64,000 nt of DNA. It comes from Haematobia irritans (taxonomy: Eukaryota > Arthropoda > Insecta > Diptera > Muscidae). Shown piece by piece: positions 44,595 to 56,084 of the stretch. The notes beneath the pieces are model-generated. The model was given only the letters and a program-made list of their open reading frames with translations. It had not been told where the DNA came from and ran no database searches. Numbering within the stretch: the first letter of the stretch is position 1; each line of letters opens with the position of its first letter. Made by a program: the position numbers and the translations under genes. The stretch lies in NCBI RefSeq assembly GCF_050003625.1, contig NC_134398.1, positions 197,973,700-198,037,699 of the forward strand. Reading direction: 5' to 3'.

Positions 44595-47037
44595 TTTAAT
44601 TTATTCCTAGAGAAAAAATTGTCAAAATTTTATTCCTAGGCAAAATTTTATTCATAATTTGTTAGAATTTTATTTCTATAGAAAATTTCACCAAAATTTT
44701 ATTGATATAGAAAATTTTGGCACCATTTTATTTCTATAGAAAACTTTGTCAAAATAATATTCCTATAGAACATTTTGTCAGAATTTAATTTCTATAGTAA
44801 AAATTTTATTACAAGAGAAAATTTTGTCAAAATTTTATTCCTATTTCTATAGAAAATTTTGTCAAAATTTTATTACAAGAGAAAACTTTGTCAAAATTTC
44901 ATTCCTATTTCTATAGAAATTTTGTCAACATTTTATTTCTATAGAAAATTTTGTCAAAATTTCATTCCTATAGAAAATTTTGTCAAAATTTCATTCCTAT
45001 AGAAAATTTTGCCAAAATTTTATTTCTATAGAAAATGTTGTCAAAATTACATTTCTGTAGAAAATTTTGTCAAAACTTTATTACTATAGAACATTTTGTT
45101 AGAATTTTATGTCTCTAGTCAAAATTTTATTTCTATAGAAGATTTTGACAAATTTCATTCCTATCTCTATCGAAAATTTTGTCAAAATTGTATTTCTATA
45201 GAAAATTTTGTCAAAATTTCATTCCTATAGAAAATTTTGTCAAAATTTTATTCCTATAGAATATTTTGTCAGAATTTTATTTCTATAGAAAATGTTGTCA
45301 AAATATTATTTCTATAGAAAATTTTGTCAAAATTTCATTCATATAGAAAATTTTGTCAAAATTTTATTTCTATAGAAAATTTTGTCAAAATTTCATTCCT
45401 ATGGTAAATGTTGTCAAAATTTTATTCCTATAGAAAATGTTGTCAATATTTTATTCCTATAGAAAATTTTTGCAACATTTTATCTCTATAGAAAATTTTG
45501 TCAGAATTTAATTGCTCTATATACATTTTTGTTACCATAGAAAAATTTGTCAAAATGTTATTCCTAGAGAAAATTTTCTCATAATTTTTTTACTATAGAA
45601 AATTTATCAAAATTTTATTCCTATAGAAAATTTTGTCAGAATTTTATTCCTATAGAAAATTGTTTTATAATTTTCTTCCTATAGAACGTTTTGTCAGAAT
45701 TTTATTTCTTTAGAAAAGTTTGTCAAAATTTTATATCTATAGAAAATGTTGTCAAAATTTCATTCCTAGAGAATATTTTATCAAAACCTTATCACTATAG
45801 AAAATTTTGTCAAAATTTTATTTCAATAGAAAATTTTGTCAAAATGTTATTCCAAGAGAAAATCTTGTCATAATTTAATTTCTATAGAAAATTTTGTCAA
45901 AATTTCATTCCTAGAGAAAATATTATCAAAACCTTATTACTATAGAAAATTTTGTCAAAATTTTATTTCAATAGAAAATTTTGTCAAAATGTTATTCCAA
46001 GAGAAAATCTTGTCATAATTTAATTTCTAAAGAAAATTTTGTCAAAATTTTATTTCTATAGATTTTTTTTTTAAATTTGGTTCCTATAGAAAATTTTGTG
46101 AATTTTTTTTTTTTCTATAGAATATTTTGTCAGAATTTTATTCCAAGAGAAAATCTTGTTATAATTTAATTTCTATAGAAAATTTTGTCAAAATTTTATT
46201 TCTATAGAATTTTTTTTTTAAATTTTTTTCCTATAGAAAATTTTGTGAATTTTTTTTTTCTATAGAATATTTTGTCAGAAGTTTATTCCTATAGAAAATT
46301 TTGTCAGAATTTTATTCCTTTATGAAATTTTGTCAAAATTTCATTCCTAGAAAAAATTTTATCAAAACTTTATTACTATAGAAAATTTTGTCAAAATTTT
46401 ATTCCTATAGAAATTTGTGTTATAGTTTTATTTCTATAGAAAATTTTGTCAGAGTTTTATTTCTATACAAAATTTTGTCAGAATTCTATTTCTTTAGAAA
46501 AGTTTGTCAAAATTTTATTTCTATAGAAAATTTTGTCAAAATTTTATTTCTAATGAAAATTTTGTCAGAGTTTTATTTCTATAGAAAATTTTGTCAAAAT
46601 GTTATTCCTCTAGAATATTTTATTTTTATAGAATTTTTTGTTAAATTTTGTTCCTATAGAAAATTTTGTGAAATTTTTTTTTCTATAGAATATTTTGTCA
46701 GAATTTTGTTCCTATAGACAATTTTGTCAGAATTTTATTCCTTTATAAAATTTTGTCAAAATTTTATTAATATAGCAAATGTTGTCAAAATTTTATTCCT
46801 ACAGAAAATTTTGTCAAAATTCTATTCCTATAAAAAAGTTTGTCAAAATTTTATTCCTATACAATATTTTATCAGAATTTTAATTCTATAGAAAATTTGT
46901 CAAAATTTTATTTCTAGAGAAAATTTTGTCAAAATGTTATTCCTCTAGAACATTTTGTCAAAACTGTATTACTATAAAAAATTTTGTCAAAATGTTATTC
47001 CTATAGAAAATTTTGTCAGAATTTGATTTCTATAGAA
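44595..47037. repeat. 29-bp array, TTCCTATAG subfamily, about 2.4 kb
   Basis: About 84 units, many with TTCCTATAG in place of TTTCTATAG and GTCAGAATT in place of GTCAAAATT, so it is a different subfamily from the left-edge array. A block of five units is duplicated with a 145-bp offset (ATGTTATTCCAAGAG at 45844 and 45989). A similar duplication of a poly-T containing block (TTTTGTGAATTTTTTTTTT) lies at about 46095 and 46240. Flanked on both sides by worn minus-strand B sequence and not by a recognised A head. Confidence 0.9.
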
Positions 47038-47094
47038 CAGTTGTGAGGTACCTCTTAGGTGGGGAGGAATTTTGTCAATCTCCCAAAAGGTAAA

Positions 47095-47400
47095 AAATCT
47101 GCAAGTTTTGGAAGAACTCTATCAACTGTAGCAATCGTGCTTCCGGGGACAAAATTTCATATAGATTTGCTTCAAATTTTGCACGAAGATTACCACTAAT
47201 GGTATCGTCAAGTATATATTGAGATTTAGATATGGGTCCCATATATATCTTACACCCGATATTAATTCATATGACCATCGGAGGCAAAATTTTCTTTCCG
47301 ATTTACTTGAAATTTTTTTAAATCGGTTAATATTTAGATATAGCTCCCATACATATGTACGCCTGATTTCTGGGAAGCATGGTAGAATATTTCCTAAGCA
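47095..47400 (-). mobile_element. Diverged family B units, minus strand
   Basis: Landmarks CCCATATATATCTTACACCC, CGATTTACTTGAAATTTTTT and ATATAGCTCCCATACATATG give about two worn B units. With the fragment at 43985-44535 it brackets the array at 44595-47037 in the same orientation, so the array may sit inside one old B-type copy. Confidence 0.65.
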
Positions 47401-48226
47401 TACTAGTTTTTCTTCAGTGCACACATTTCCATTATTTTTGATTTTAGTATGCATGATTACATGAGATTATGAACTGCATTTGTTCAAGTGTGCGTAATAT
47501 TTGAAATTATTTAGATGGTTTTTGACTGGCTATAAATCGATTTTCGATGGTTTTTAATGGGCATTCAGCTTTTGCCTTTATTTAACGCATAGCCTATTCG
47601 TATTTCAATGAACGCTGATGATGATGTTGATGGTGATGATTTAGCATTTACATCAATGCAAACGAATATTAAATTAGTATAATTTAGAGTTTAAATTTCA
47701 CATTAAATTTTCAAATAGATATCGTATGCAATGTGAATAAAATGAATTTCTATCTAATTTAGCGATAAAATTATATTTAGTTTCATAATTTGATGGAATA
47801 TTTTTATATGCATAGTTATGCATTCCAAAGTATGTACATCTCAGCACAAAATGACATTAATTTAATATATATTAAATTAGAGATTATAATAAAATAATAT
47901 AGATATGGATGACATATTAATATCATAATTTAGGCAATTTTTATTTTATACGAAATTGATGGATGTCATTTGTGAAGGTTTTCCTAATGCTAATAATAAT
48001 AAAATGATTTTCAGGATATTTATTATGCACATAAATATAATTAATTTAGTAAAAAAAATCCAAGTAAAACAGAATAGGAGTTGTGTTAGAAATATTGTTT
48101 TTAAGCGATATTGAAGGGATTCTAAATCCAATTTCTTTCCACTTGGACTGATACACACTATATTCGGAAAACTTATTTGTGAATCCAAAATACTTCCACA
48201 TACTGAATTTCAGGTAAATAGGATAA
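47401..48226. other. AT-rich non-coding stretch
   Basis: No gene or repeat family recognised; a short GATGATGATGTTGATGGTGAT run at 47608-47640 is low-complexity. Confidence 0.4.
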
Positions 48227-50174
48227 ACAAGTATATACGGCCGTAAGTTCGGCCAGGCCGAAGCTTATGTACCCTCCACCATGGATTGCGTAGAAACTTC
48301 TACTGAAAACTGTCATCCACAATCGAATTACTTGTGTTGCGGTAAAACTTGCCAATGGCAAGGTATCTTAAAACTTCTTAACACCGTCTTCTAAATTACA
48401 AGATAGTCCATACGTAGTATATATTAAACTAAAAAAGGCCGATTAAATACGTATATAATTAAGTTTAAAGTTTCTATAGAAGTAAAATTTGGAAAAAATT
48501 TTCTATAGAAATAAAATTTTGACAAAATTTTCTATAGAAATAAAACTTCGACAAACTTTTCTATAGAAATAACATTTTGACAAAATTTTCTATAGAAATA
48601 AAATTTTGACAAAATTTTCCATAGAAATAAAATTTTGACAAAATTTTCTATAGAAATAAAATTTTGACAAAATTTTCTATAGAAATAAAATTTTGACACA
48701 ATTTTCTATAGAAATAACATTTTGATAATGTTTTCCATTAAAATAAAATTTTGGTAGATTATTTTTGGCTCGAGTGGCAACCATGAATATGAACCGATAT
48801 GGACCAATGTTTGTGTGATTGGGGATCGGCTATATATAACTATAGACCGATATGGACCAATTTTGGCATGGATATAAGCGGCCTTATACTAACACCACGT
48901 TGCAAATTTCAACCGGATCGGATGAATTTTGCTCCTCCAAGGCGCTCCGGAGATCAAATCTGGGGAACGGTTTATATGGGGGCTATATATAATTATGGAC
49001 CGATATGGACCAATTCTTGCGCGTATGTTAGAGACCACATTCTAACACCATGTTCCAAATTTCAACCGGATCGGATGAATTTTGCTCCTTCAAGAGGCTC
49101 CGGAGGACAAATCTGGGAATCGATTTATATGGGGGCTATATATAATTATGGACCGATATGGACCAATTTTTGCATGGTCATTAGAGAACATATACCAACA
49201 CCATGTACCAAATTTCAGCCGGATCGGATGAAATTTTCGTTTCTTAGAGGCTCCGCAAGCCAAATCGGGGGATCGGTTTATATGGGGGCTATATATAATT
49301 ATGGACCGATGTGGACCAATTTTTGCATGGTCATTAGAGAACATATACCAATACCATGTACTAAATTTCAGCCGGATCGGATGAAATTTGCTTCTTTTAG
49401 AGGCTCCGCAAGCCAAATCGGGGGATCGGTTTATATGGGGGCTATATATAATTATGGACCGATGTGGACCAATTTTTGCATGGTTGTTAGAGACCATATA
49501 CTAACACCATGTACCAAATTTCAGCCGGATCGGATGAAATGTGGTTCTCTTAGAGGCTCCGCAAGCCAAATCGGGGGATCGGTTTATATGGGGGCTATAT
49601 GTAATTATGGACCGATATGGACCAATTTTTGCACGGTTGTTAGACACTATATACTAACACTATCTACCAAATTTCAGCCGGATCGGGTGAAATTTGCTTC
49701 TCTTAGAGCGATCGCAAGCCAAATTGGGGGTCCGTTTATATGGGGTCTATACGTAAAAGTGGACCGATATGGACCAATTTTTATATGGTTGTTAGAGACC
49801 ATATACTTACACCATGTACCAAATTTCAGCCGGATTGGATGAAATTTGCTTCTCTTAGAGCAATCGCAAGCCAAATTTGGGGGTCCGTTTATATGGGGAC
49901 TATACGTAAAAGTGGACCGATATAGCCCATTTGCAATACCATCCGACCTACACCAATAACAACTACTTGTGCAAAGTTTAAAGTCGATAGCTTGTTTCGT
50001 TCGGAAGTTAGCGTGATTTCAACAGACGGACGGACGGACATACTCAGATCGACTCAGAATTTCACCACGACCCAGAATATATATACTTTATGGGGTCTTA
50101 GAGCAATATTTTGATGTGTTACAAACGGAATGACAAAGTTAATATACCCCCATCCTATGGTGGAGGGTATAAAA
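48227..50174 (+). mobile_element. Near-complete family A copy with long 51-codon-repeat frame
   Basis: Head ACAAGTATATACGGCCGTAAG; 29-bp block 48470-48750 (reverse orientation); exit block GGTAGATTATTTTTGGCTCG; minisatellite landmarks at 48975, 49128, 49281, 49434, 49587, 49739 and 49892 (spacings 153, 153, 153, 153, 152, 153). The GACGGACGGAC run is short. Tail block and hairpin TACCCCCATCC / GGTGGAGGGTATAAAA close it. It has the most homogeneous minisatellite array of the window, so it is probably young or recently homogenised. Confidence 0.93.
48799..49842 (+). other. 347-codon open frame formed by 153-bp repeats
   Basis: Because 153 is 51 codons, one stop-free unit gives a stop-free array. 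The frame repeats MGAIYNYGPMWTNFCM, then RDHILTPCTKFQPDRM and FASLRGSASQIGGSV about six times before a one-base deletion near 49690 changes frame (continuing as FIWGLYVKVDRYGPI). The opposite strand is open too (49090-49497). No known domain, no conserved start, and the same frame is short or broken in other A copies, so I regard it as a by-product of repeat length and not as a gene. I cannot exclude occasional translation. Confidence 0.6.
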
Positions 50175-50400
50175 ATCGGATGTCTAGGCATTCAACAAGT
50201 CGAATCGGTCTATATGCAGGTTATACCAAAATATGGACAAATGCACATCATATTTGGCAGACTTATGTATGGACCTAAAATATCTCTAGATTTCCAATTA
50301 CAGACAAATCGGATAAAAAGTGCAGTATCCGTGAGTCCAAGAAATCAAATCAGGAAATCGTTCTATATTCGTAAATCGGACAAAAATTCCGATGTCTAAC
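50175..50400 (+). repeat. Short repeat, unnamed family, also at 10486
   Basis: GGATGTCTAGGCATTCAACA, AGTCGAATCGGTCTATATGC and GAAATCGTTCTATATTCG. The repeated phrase (TCAACAAGTCGAATCGGTCTA and AAGAAATCAAATCAGGAAAT) suggests a period of about 140 bp, like families A to C. The related stretch at 10486-10575 supports a repeat family, but I cannot define its ends. Confidence 0.4.
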
Positions 50401-51178
50401 AGGCGTCAAGCGTGGTGAAATGAGAACGGAGGACGGTGATCGCAGTGGACGCCCGAAAGAGGTGGTTACCGACGAAAACATCAAAAAGTCCACAAAATGA
50501 TTGTGAATGACCGTAAAATGAAGTTGATCGAGATAGCAGAGGCCTTAAAGATATCAAAGGAACGTGTTGGTCATTTCATATCCTTCATCAATATTTGGAT
50601 ATGCGGAAGCTCTGTGCAAAATGGGAGCCGCTTGAGCCCACATTTGACCAAAAACAAGAACGTGTTGATGATTCTGAGCGGTGTTTGCAGCTGTTAACTC
50701 GTAATACACCCGAGTTTTTCTGTCGATATGTGACAATGGATGAAACATGGCTCCACCACTACACTCCTGAGTCCAATCGACAGTCGGCTGAGAGGACAGC
50801 GACCGGTGAACCGTCTCCGAAGCGTGGAAAGACTCAAAAGTCCGCTGGCAAAGTAATGGCCTCTGTTTTTATGCACCCTCAAAAAAAATCGCTTCTTTAA
50901 CATATGTTCCAAACATATTTTGCAGGAAGCACATATATTATTGGATACTGCCGAAATATTAATATGTTTGTTTTATGTGAACATATTATATGTTTGGAAG
51001 CATTTTGAGCCCAAAAATAGTATATGCTTGGAAGAATTTTTCACAAAGACGATTGTGCTCATTCCCTAACATACTCGTAATTTTCACTTCCACGAATTTT
51101 TTTAGTTCTTGGCACCTTTTTCCGTAACACAAATAATGTTGAAGAAATTATTCACTTTTATAATTTTTTTAAATTTTA

Positions 51179-51258
51179 CCTTTCGCCTGCACGGAGAATC
51201 GAACCGAGGACCATACAGTTTGTAAGCCAACACACTATCCACTGGGCTATGTAGCTGA
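51179..51258 (-). other. tRNA-like cassette 2 in element T2
   Basis: Minus strand: CTACATAGCCCAGTGGATAG (A box TAGCCCAGTGG), TTGGCTTACAAACTG, CTCGGTTCGATTCTCCGTGC (B box). Same cassette as 43463-43538 with about ten substitutions. Confidence 0.7.
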
Positions 51259-51366
51259 TATTGTCACCAGTAGATAATTATCGTTATAAGTTACATTTAT
51301 ATAGCATAGTTTGCAGCGCCCACGAGCCCATGCAAACATAACATTATTTAACAGAAACATACATTT

Positions 51367-51443
51367 GTTTGCCACGTGGAGCAGTGGTTAGCATGTCTGC
51401 CTTGCATGCAAAGGGTCGTGGGTTCAATCCCTGCTCTGACCGA
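51367..51443 (+). other. tRNA-like cassette 1 in element T2
   Basis: CACGTGGAGCAGTGGTTAGC, CTGCCTTGCATGCAAAGGG, GTGGGTTCAATCCCTGCTC. A box TGGAGCAGTGG is kept; the B box has one change (GGTTCAATCC). Same cassette as 43277-43353, pointing outward, 110 bp from cassette 2. Confidence 0.7.
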
Positions 51444-52908
51444 ACACTTTTTTTTTTGTAATTTACACATTTATATTTATACTATATTAAATTTTTATAA
51501 TAAAACTTCGAAATGTGGGTTATTAAAGATTTATAGTCAGTAACAGTGCTTGATATAAACGAAATTGACTGATTTTTGGATCAAATATTATTTTTTATTG
51601 CAAAAATAACAATTTTGCAATAAAAAACTGTTTTTGTTTTTCTTTAATAATTCATTTTAAAGAAAAAGACTTTTTAAATTGTTTTAGCTGCAAAACTCGA
51701 ACTTAATGCCCGCTTTTATATTTGAAGGTGTCCGTCAACTCCTCGTGGACTACTTATTAATAAAGAGGAACTAAACTTTGTTTTTATACATTTTACTGTT
51801 TAATTTTTCACTATTTCCTCCTTATTTTATTTTACTGTCCCAACTCTAAAAAGAGTATAGTGCCCTTTCGAACCAAGAAAAAAATTGTGCCCATAATGCC
51901 AAAATGATAAACAAAACACATGTCCACACATACATAAAATGCTGCTCTCAAGGCGAACACATAAGCTGTTTGTTTTTCAAATGTCTATTCTCTTGGTTCA
52001 GAATATATATTCTCTTTATTCAAATTAAATAATATTTAGACTTAAGCATATCAAATGTTTGGCCTTATCATAAAACAGTTTTCCGAAACAACATACAAGC
52101 GGTTTCACAGAAATTGTTCTCTTTTGATTCTTTCGCTGTGTTATGTTGATATCTTTCGTCAACTCTCCCGGTTTCCATCTCTATTTCTTTCTCTATACTC
52201 TCTCTCTCTCTCTCTCTCTGTCGCTCTCTGAATGAAATATCACAACATATATATGTTTACTCGAAATTTGTAAATTTGTATTTCACACATATTATTTTTA
52301 TGAAACATTCATGCCCCAAACATAATATATTCTAACTTATTAACATATGTGTCCCAAACATTTAGTGTTAGTTTAGGAACATTACATGTTTGCCCTTAAA
52401 TATATTGTGATTAAAAATTGTGCCCGAAACACATTTTGTTTATATCGGAGCATATGAAAAACATATTTTTCTAACAGTGTGTATGTGACTATTATATGGC
52501 GTTATTGGAGCGTTCGAAGGTCGAAATCGCGGCAAAACGGCCCCATATGAAGAAGAAAAAAGTGTTGTTCCACCAAGACAACGCACCGTGCCACAAGTCA
52601 TTGAGAACGATGGCATGAATTGGGCTTCGAATTGCTTCCCCACCCACCGTATTCTCCAGATCTGGCCCCCAGCGACTTTTTCTCGTTCTCAGGCCTCAAA
52701 AGGATGCTCGCAGGGAAAACATTTGACTGCAATGAAGAGGTGATCGCCGAAACTGAGGCCTATTTTGAGGCAAAACCGAAGGAGTACTACCAAAATGGTA
52801 CCAAAAAATTGGAAGGTCGTTATAATCGTTGTATCGCTCTTGAAGGGAACTATGTTGAATAATAAAAACAAATTTTGATAAAAAAAAGGTGTTTTTCTTT
52901 GTTAGACC

Positions 52909-53526
52909 GAATATTTTTAGAAAATTTTAACTAAACAGTTTTACAAACGCTGGCATCGTGCCGATATGACAAAAATTAGTAAATATTTTTCGTCAAATTC
53001 AAGAAAAATTATAAGACATAAATAATTATTTTCACTTGTTGAAGAAAATTTTGTAGTTTGAAGGAAAAAGTTGGAGTTAAAAATTGCAAGAATGTTTTTA
53101 ATGACATACGAAGTTCATGATGGACGCATTTTAAGCAAACTTTACAAATTTAAAGAAATAATTAACTAATTTGTGAGTATTACGAATTTAGTAAATCTTT
53201 ATGCTTAATTGGTGTATAATTTTTCCCCGATTTTTAGATCATTTAACTAACGTACGCAAACAATTATTAGAGTAAAGAAAACTTTCTCGAAACATAATAA
53301 TTCCATGAACTGAAATAAAGTTAAATCGGCTTTTGTGAAATAGAGATTTCACTTTATTTTGAGTGTATATTTCACTTTTGGCTCTCTAATTACCGCGCAA
53401 AAAGTGATTCATATCTGTGCGTAATTATTTATAGACTCCTTTATATAAATACCGGACAAGACCTGAAATTTATAGGTATGTAATCTACCTTTATTGTCTA
53501 TATTTACGTATATCTCATATCGACTA
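52909..53526. other. AT-rich non-coding stretch
   Basis: No gene or repeat family recognised between the mariner relic and the next SINE. Confidence 0.4.
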
Positions 53527-53879
53527 GGGACCCACCGTGGTCCAATGGTCAGCATTGCATACACAGGGTCGTGAGTTGAAACCCACTTTCGACTAAACAC
53601 CAATAAGTTGTTAAGCGGTGGATTGTCCCACCTTAGTAATGCTGGTGACATATCTGAGTGTTTCAAAGCTTCTCTAAGTGGAAAGCTGCTCGGAATCAGC
53701 TATGAAACGCCGTTCGGGCTCAGCTATAAAAATAAGGTCCCTTGTCATTGATCTTAATATAAAAAGCGGGCAGCATTCAGTATTAAGGGAGAATTTCACC
53801 ACTGTAATATCACAATGGACTGAATTGTCTAAGTGAGCCTGAAATATCGGCTCACATTACATATACCTTACCTAACCTA
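53527..53879 (+). mobile_element. tRNA-derived SINE with internal duplication
   Basis: Head GGACCCACCGTGGTCCAATGG, with the anticodon arm shortened to CAGCATTGCATACACAGGG, and a worn B box GAGTTGAAACCC. The body carries AAGCGGTGGATTGTCCCACC and two tandem versions of a segment (GCTGCTCGGAATCAGCTATG and GCCGTTCGGGCTCAGCTATA). Tail ATCACAATGGACTGAATTG and ACCTTACCTAACCT. No clear target duplication. Confidence 0.85.
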
Positions 53880-53924
53880 TGAACTATCTTACAATTTTGA
53901 CGACAATGTTGAGAATTTTTAAGA

Positions 53925-54008
53925 TACCTTGTGGAAGTTTCTACGCAATACATTTTGGAGGGTAAATTACATTCAACCTGGCCGAACTTACGGTCTATGT
54001 ACTTGTTT
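53925..54008 (-). mobile_element. Solo family A head, minus strand
   Basis: Minus strand: ACAAGTACATAGACCGTAAG, GGCCAGGTTGAATG, TTTACCCTCCAAAATGTATTGC, GTAGAAACTTCCACAAGGTA. Nothing else of the element is present. Confidence 0.75.
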
Positions 54009-56084
54009 TCCCTCCTACATTTTGGTCAGAAATATAAATGATAAATGATAAGTTAAGTCCAATTTATTTTGTATGTCATTGGTAGGTTATTTCATAGCTT
54101 TCGAATTTTTTCAGGGTCTGATTGTGAGTTCATCACCTTCTGCCTTCAAAGCGAATACGTCAACCATTTTTCCTCTTAGCCTAAAATATACCATATCGAT
54201 GTCTACATTCCAAAGACCGCTAAGTCTAAATAGTGATTTTACAGGAAACAAGAAACAAGTTTTGTTTTTTTTTAATTTCTCAAAAATTTGTTTTTTTTTA
54301 ATTTCTTAAAATTCTTAAAATCATATTTTTTATAATTTTAATAATTGTATTCACGCTAATTATTCCACACTAAAATTTTGCCAATTCAATTTCAATTATA
54401 GATAAGTAAACCAAAACATTCGATCATATGGCTATATGACAATTTAAATTTTGCCAACATTTCATGGTTATAACAAAGAATTTGTTAATTTTTTTTTTCA
54501 ACTCATTTTTTTTTTCAACTCAATTTTTTTTTTTTCAACCCAAAAATGGTTTTTTTTTAAACCATAATGATGACCAGATGAAAAATATACCACAACTTTA
54601 TAATGTGAGCAAAAAAAAAAAATATATATATGTATATATTGATAAAATCAACTCGAGCAAATTGACATACGAATATGAAAGCAATATATTAAACCCACAA
54701 ACCTGAGCGGTCAAAGATGAGATTGAAATTTAATTGCCTTTTGATACCACTCATTCGAGTTTTCAAAATGAATTCAGAGAGGTTGAGGCTGCAAAATAAA
54801 AAAATAAATAAATAATTTGTATCAAGGTTAATGAGTATTGCCACTAGGGGAGTACGACAAAAAAAAAACTAAAACAGAAAATATCCTTTTGATGATTTAC
54901 TCCTGTATCACAAAAAAGCGAATGTATGCGTATTTGTAAAAATTGCAAGGACAATTAAAGAAAAAATGAATATCACATTCATACAAAGACATGAAAACCG
55001 ACATGAAAAAACTAAAGCTTATTATAAAACCCTCAAATCCTATATGTGCTAAAAAAAGCATATAACTGCACACTAACAAAGAGCACTGTGGCCTTTGGTT
55101 TAAATCATTCTCTTAAAAACTCAATTCTAAACTTTTGTATTATGGTGGACAAGAGCACCACCACCGCCTTCCTCCTTCTTTACTGTAATGCATTTTAGCA
55201 TTCACATCGCACAACATATTCGAGTATTCATTTGGATTTACTCATACATGGAAAGTAATGCACACGAACAACCATCTCATAATCAACATCAAACCCTGTT
55301 CGTTTATAGGGTTCGGTTGAGAGTATTATGGCATGATTAAGTATTAAATATGCATTTGCAGTAATAAAGGGTCACTTGGTTGTTCTCCAGCAACTTGTTC
55401 GTGGTTATTTATGTTCTTTCCTTAATGGACAAATATATATATATAAAAGATTCATAAACAAAATTATTCTGGGATTTTTTTTTTTTCAAAATTTATAAGA
55501 ATTATTACAACAGCTAATAAGTATATAAAATCAAATATTAGGCCAGACAAAATAAAAAAAAAAATGTTTTATTGGGACAGTTCAAATATATTGATACTTG
55601 AGAAACTGAGTGACAAAATTAGTATACCCCAATTGAATTTTATGAAAATTTTATAGAAATTATGTCTTTTCATTTCATACCATAAAAGACTTTTCTGGTG
55701 TTTAGACAAAATTTATATAACTTTTCTATTGTCTTTAAAAAATTCACGAAGAAAGGCTTAAGTTATACGTAATTTTTTCTGGATGGAAAATTTTGTCTAT
55801 AGCATATATTTAAAGAAAAAGTAAAAAAAAAAATCTTAAAAAATTTTAAATAAAATTTTTTTATTCCTACAGCAGAAAATATTCCATAGAAATTTCTAGA
55901 TGATCCTTTTTAGAGAGAATTTCAAAGAATTTATTTAGGGAACATTTCAAAGGTTTTTTTATAGAAAATTTTTTAAAGTTATTGTATGTAGAGAAACAAT
56001 ATCTTAATTTTTTGTTGTCGGACAAATTTTATAGAAATTTGGTCTTTACAAATGTTTTAGAGATTTTTTTTATCACAGGAGAAA
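54009..56084. other. AT-rich non-coding stretch
   Basis: The longest stretch with no recognised repeat family. It has several poly-T and poly-A tracts (54489-54562, 54611-54622, 55472-55485) and a short TA run at 55434-55445. None of the short open frames shows a domain. Confidence 0.45.

Larger units (their letters stand above)
50874..52481. mobile_element. Element T2: 1.6-kb TIR element with two tRNA-like cassettes, inside mariner
   Basis: Ends CACCCTCAAAAAAAATCG and, on the opposite strand, CACACTGTTAGAAAAATATG. TATG flanks it on both sides (50870-50873 and 52482-52485), the likely target-site duplication. Both ends are dense in ACATATGTT / CCAAACAT motifs (50903, 50984, 52308, 52343, 52358 and others), as expected for transposase-binding subterminal repeats. 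The central 51050-51660 is the reverse complement of element T1. 51660-52240 is extra sequence not seen in T1 and holds a (TC)n tract at 52196-52222. No transposase frame. Confidence 0.8.
50401..52908 (+). pseudogene. Mariner (irritans subfamily) transposase split by element T2
   Basis: A second DD34D relic. The left part (50401-50873) lacks the first 60 or so residues and the 5' TIR; it begins at the RGEM...GRPKEVVTDENIKK region, keeps DRKMKLIEIAEALKISKERV, shifts frame near 50575, and shows the first catalytic aspartate in VTMDETWLHHY. It stops after KVMASVF. The right part (52486-52908) resumes at YYMALLERSKVEIAAK, with the second aspartate in FHQDNAPCH and the third in YSPDLAPSDFF, ending IALEGNYVE and stop at 52862. 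About 20 residues between the parts are missing from both, so a deletion preceded the insertion. The 3' TIR is cut after GTTAGACCG. Confidence 0.92.
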
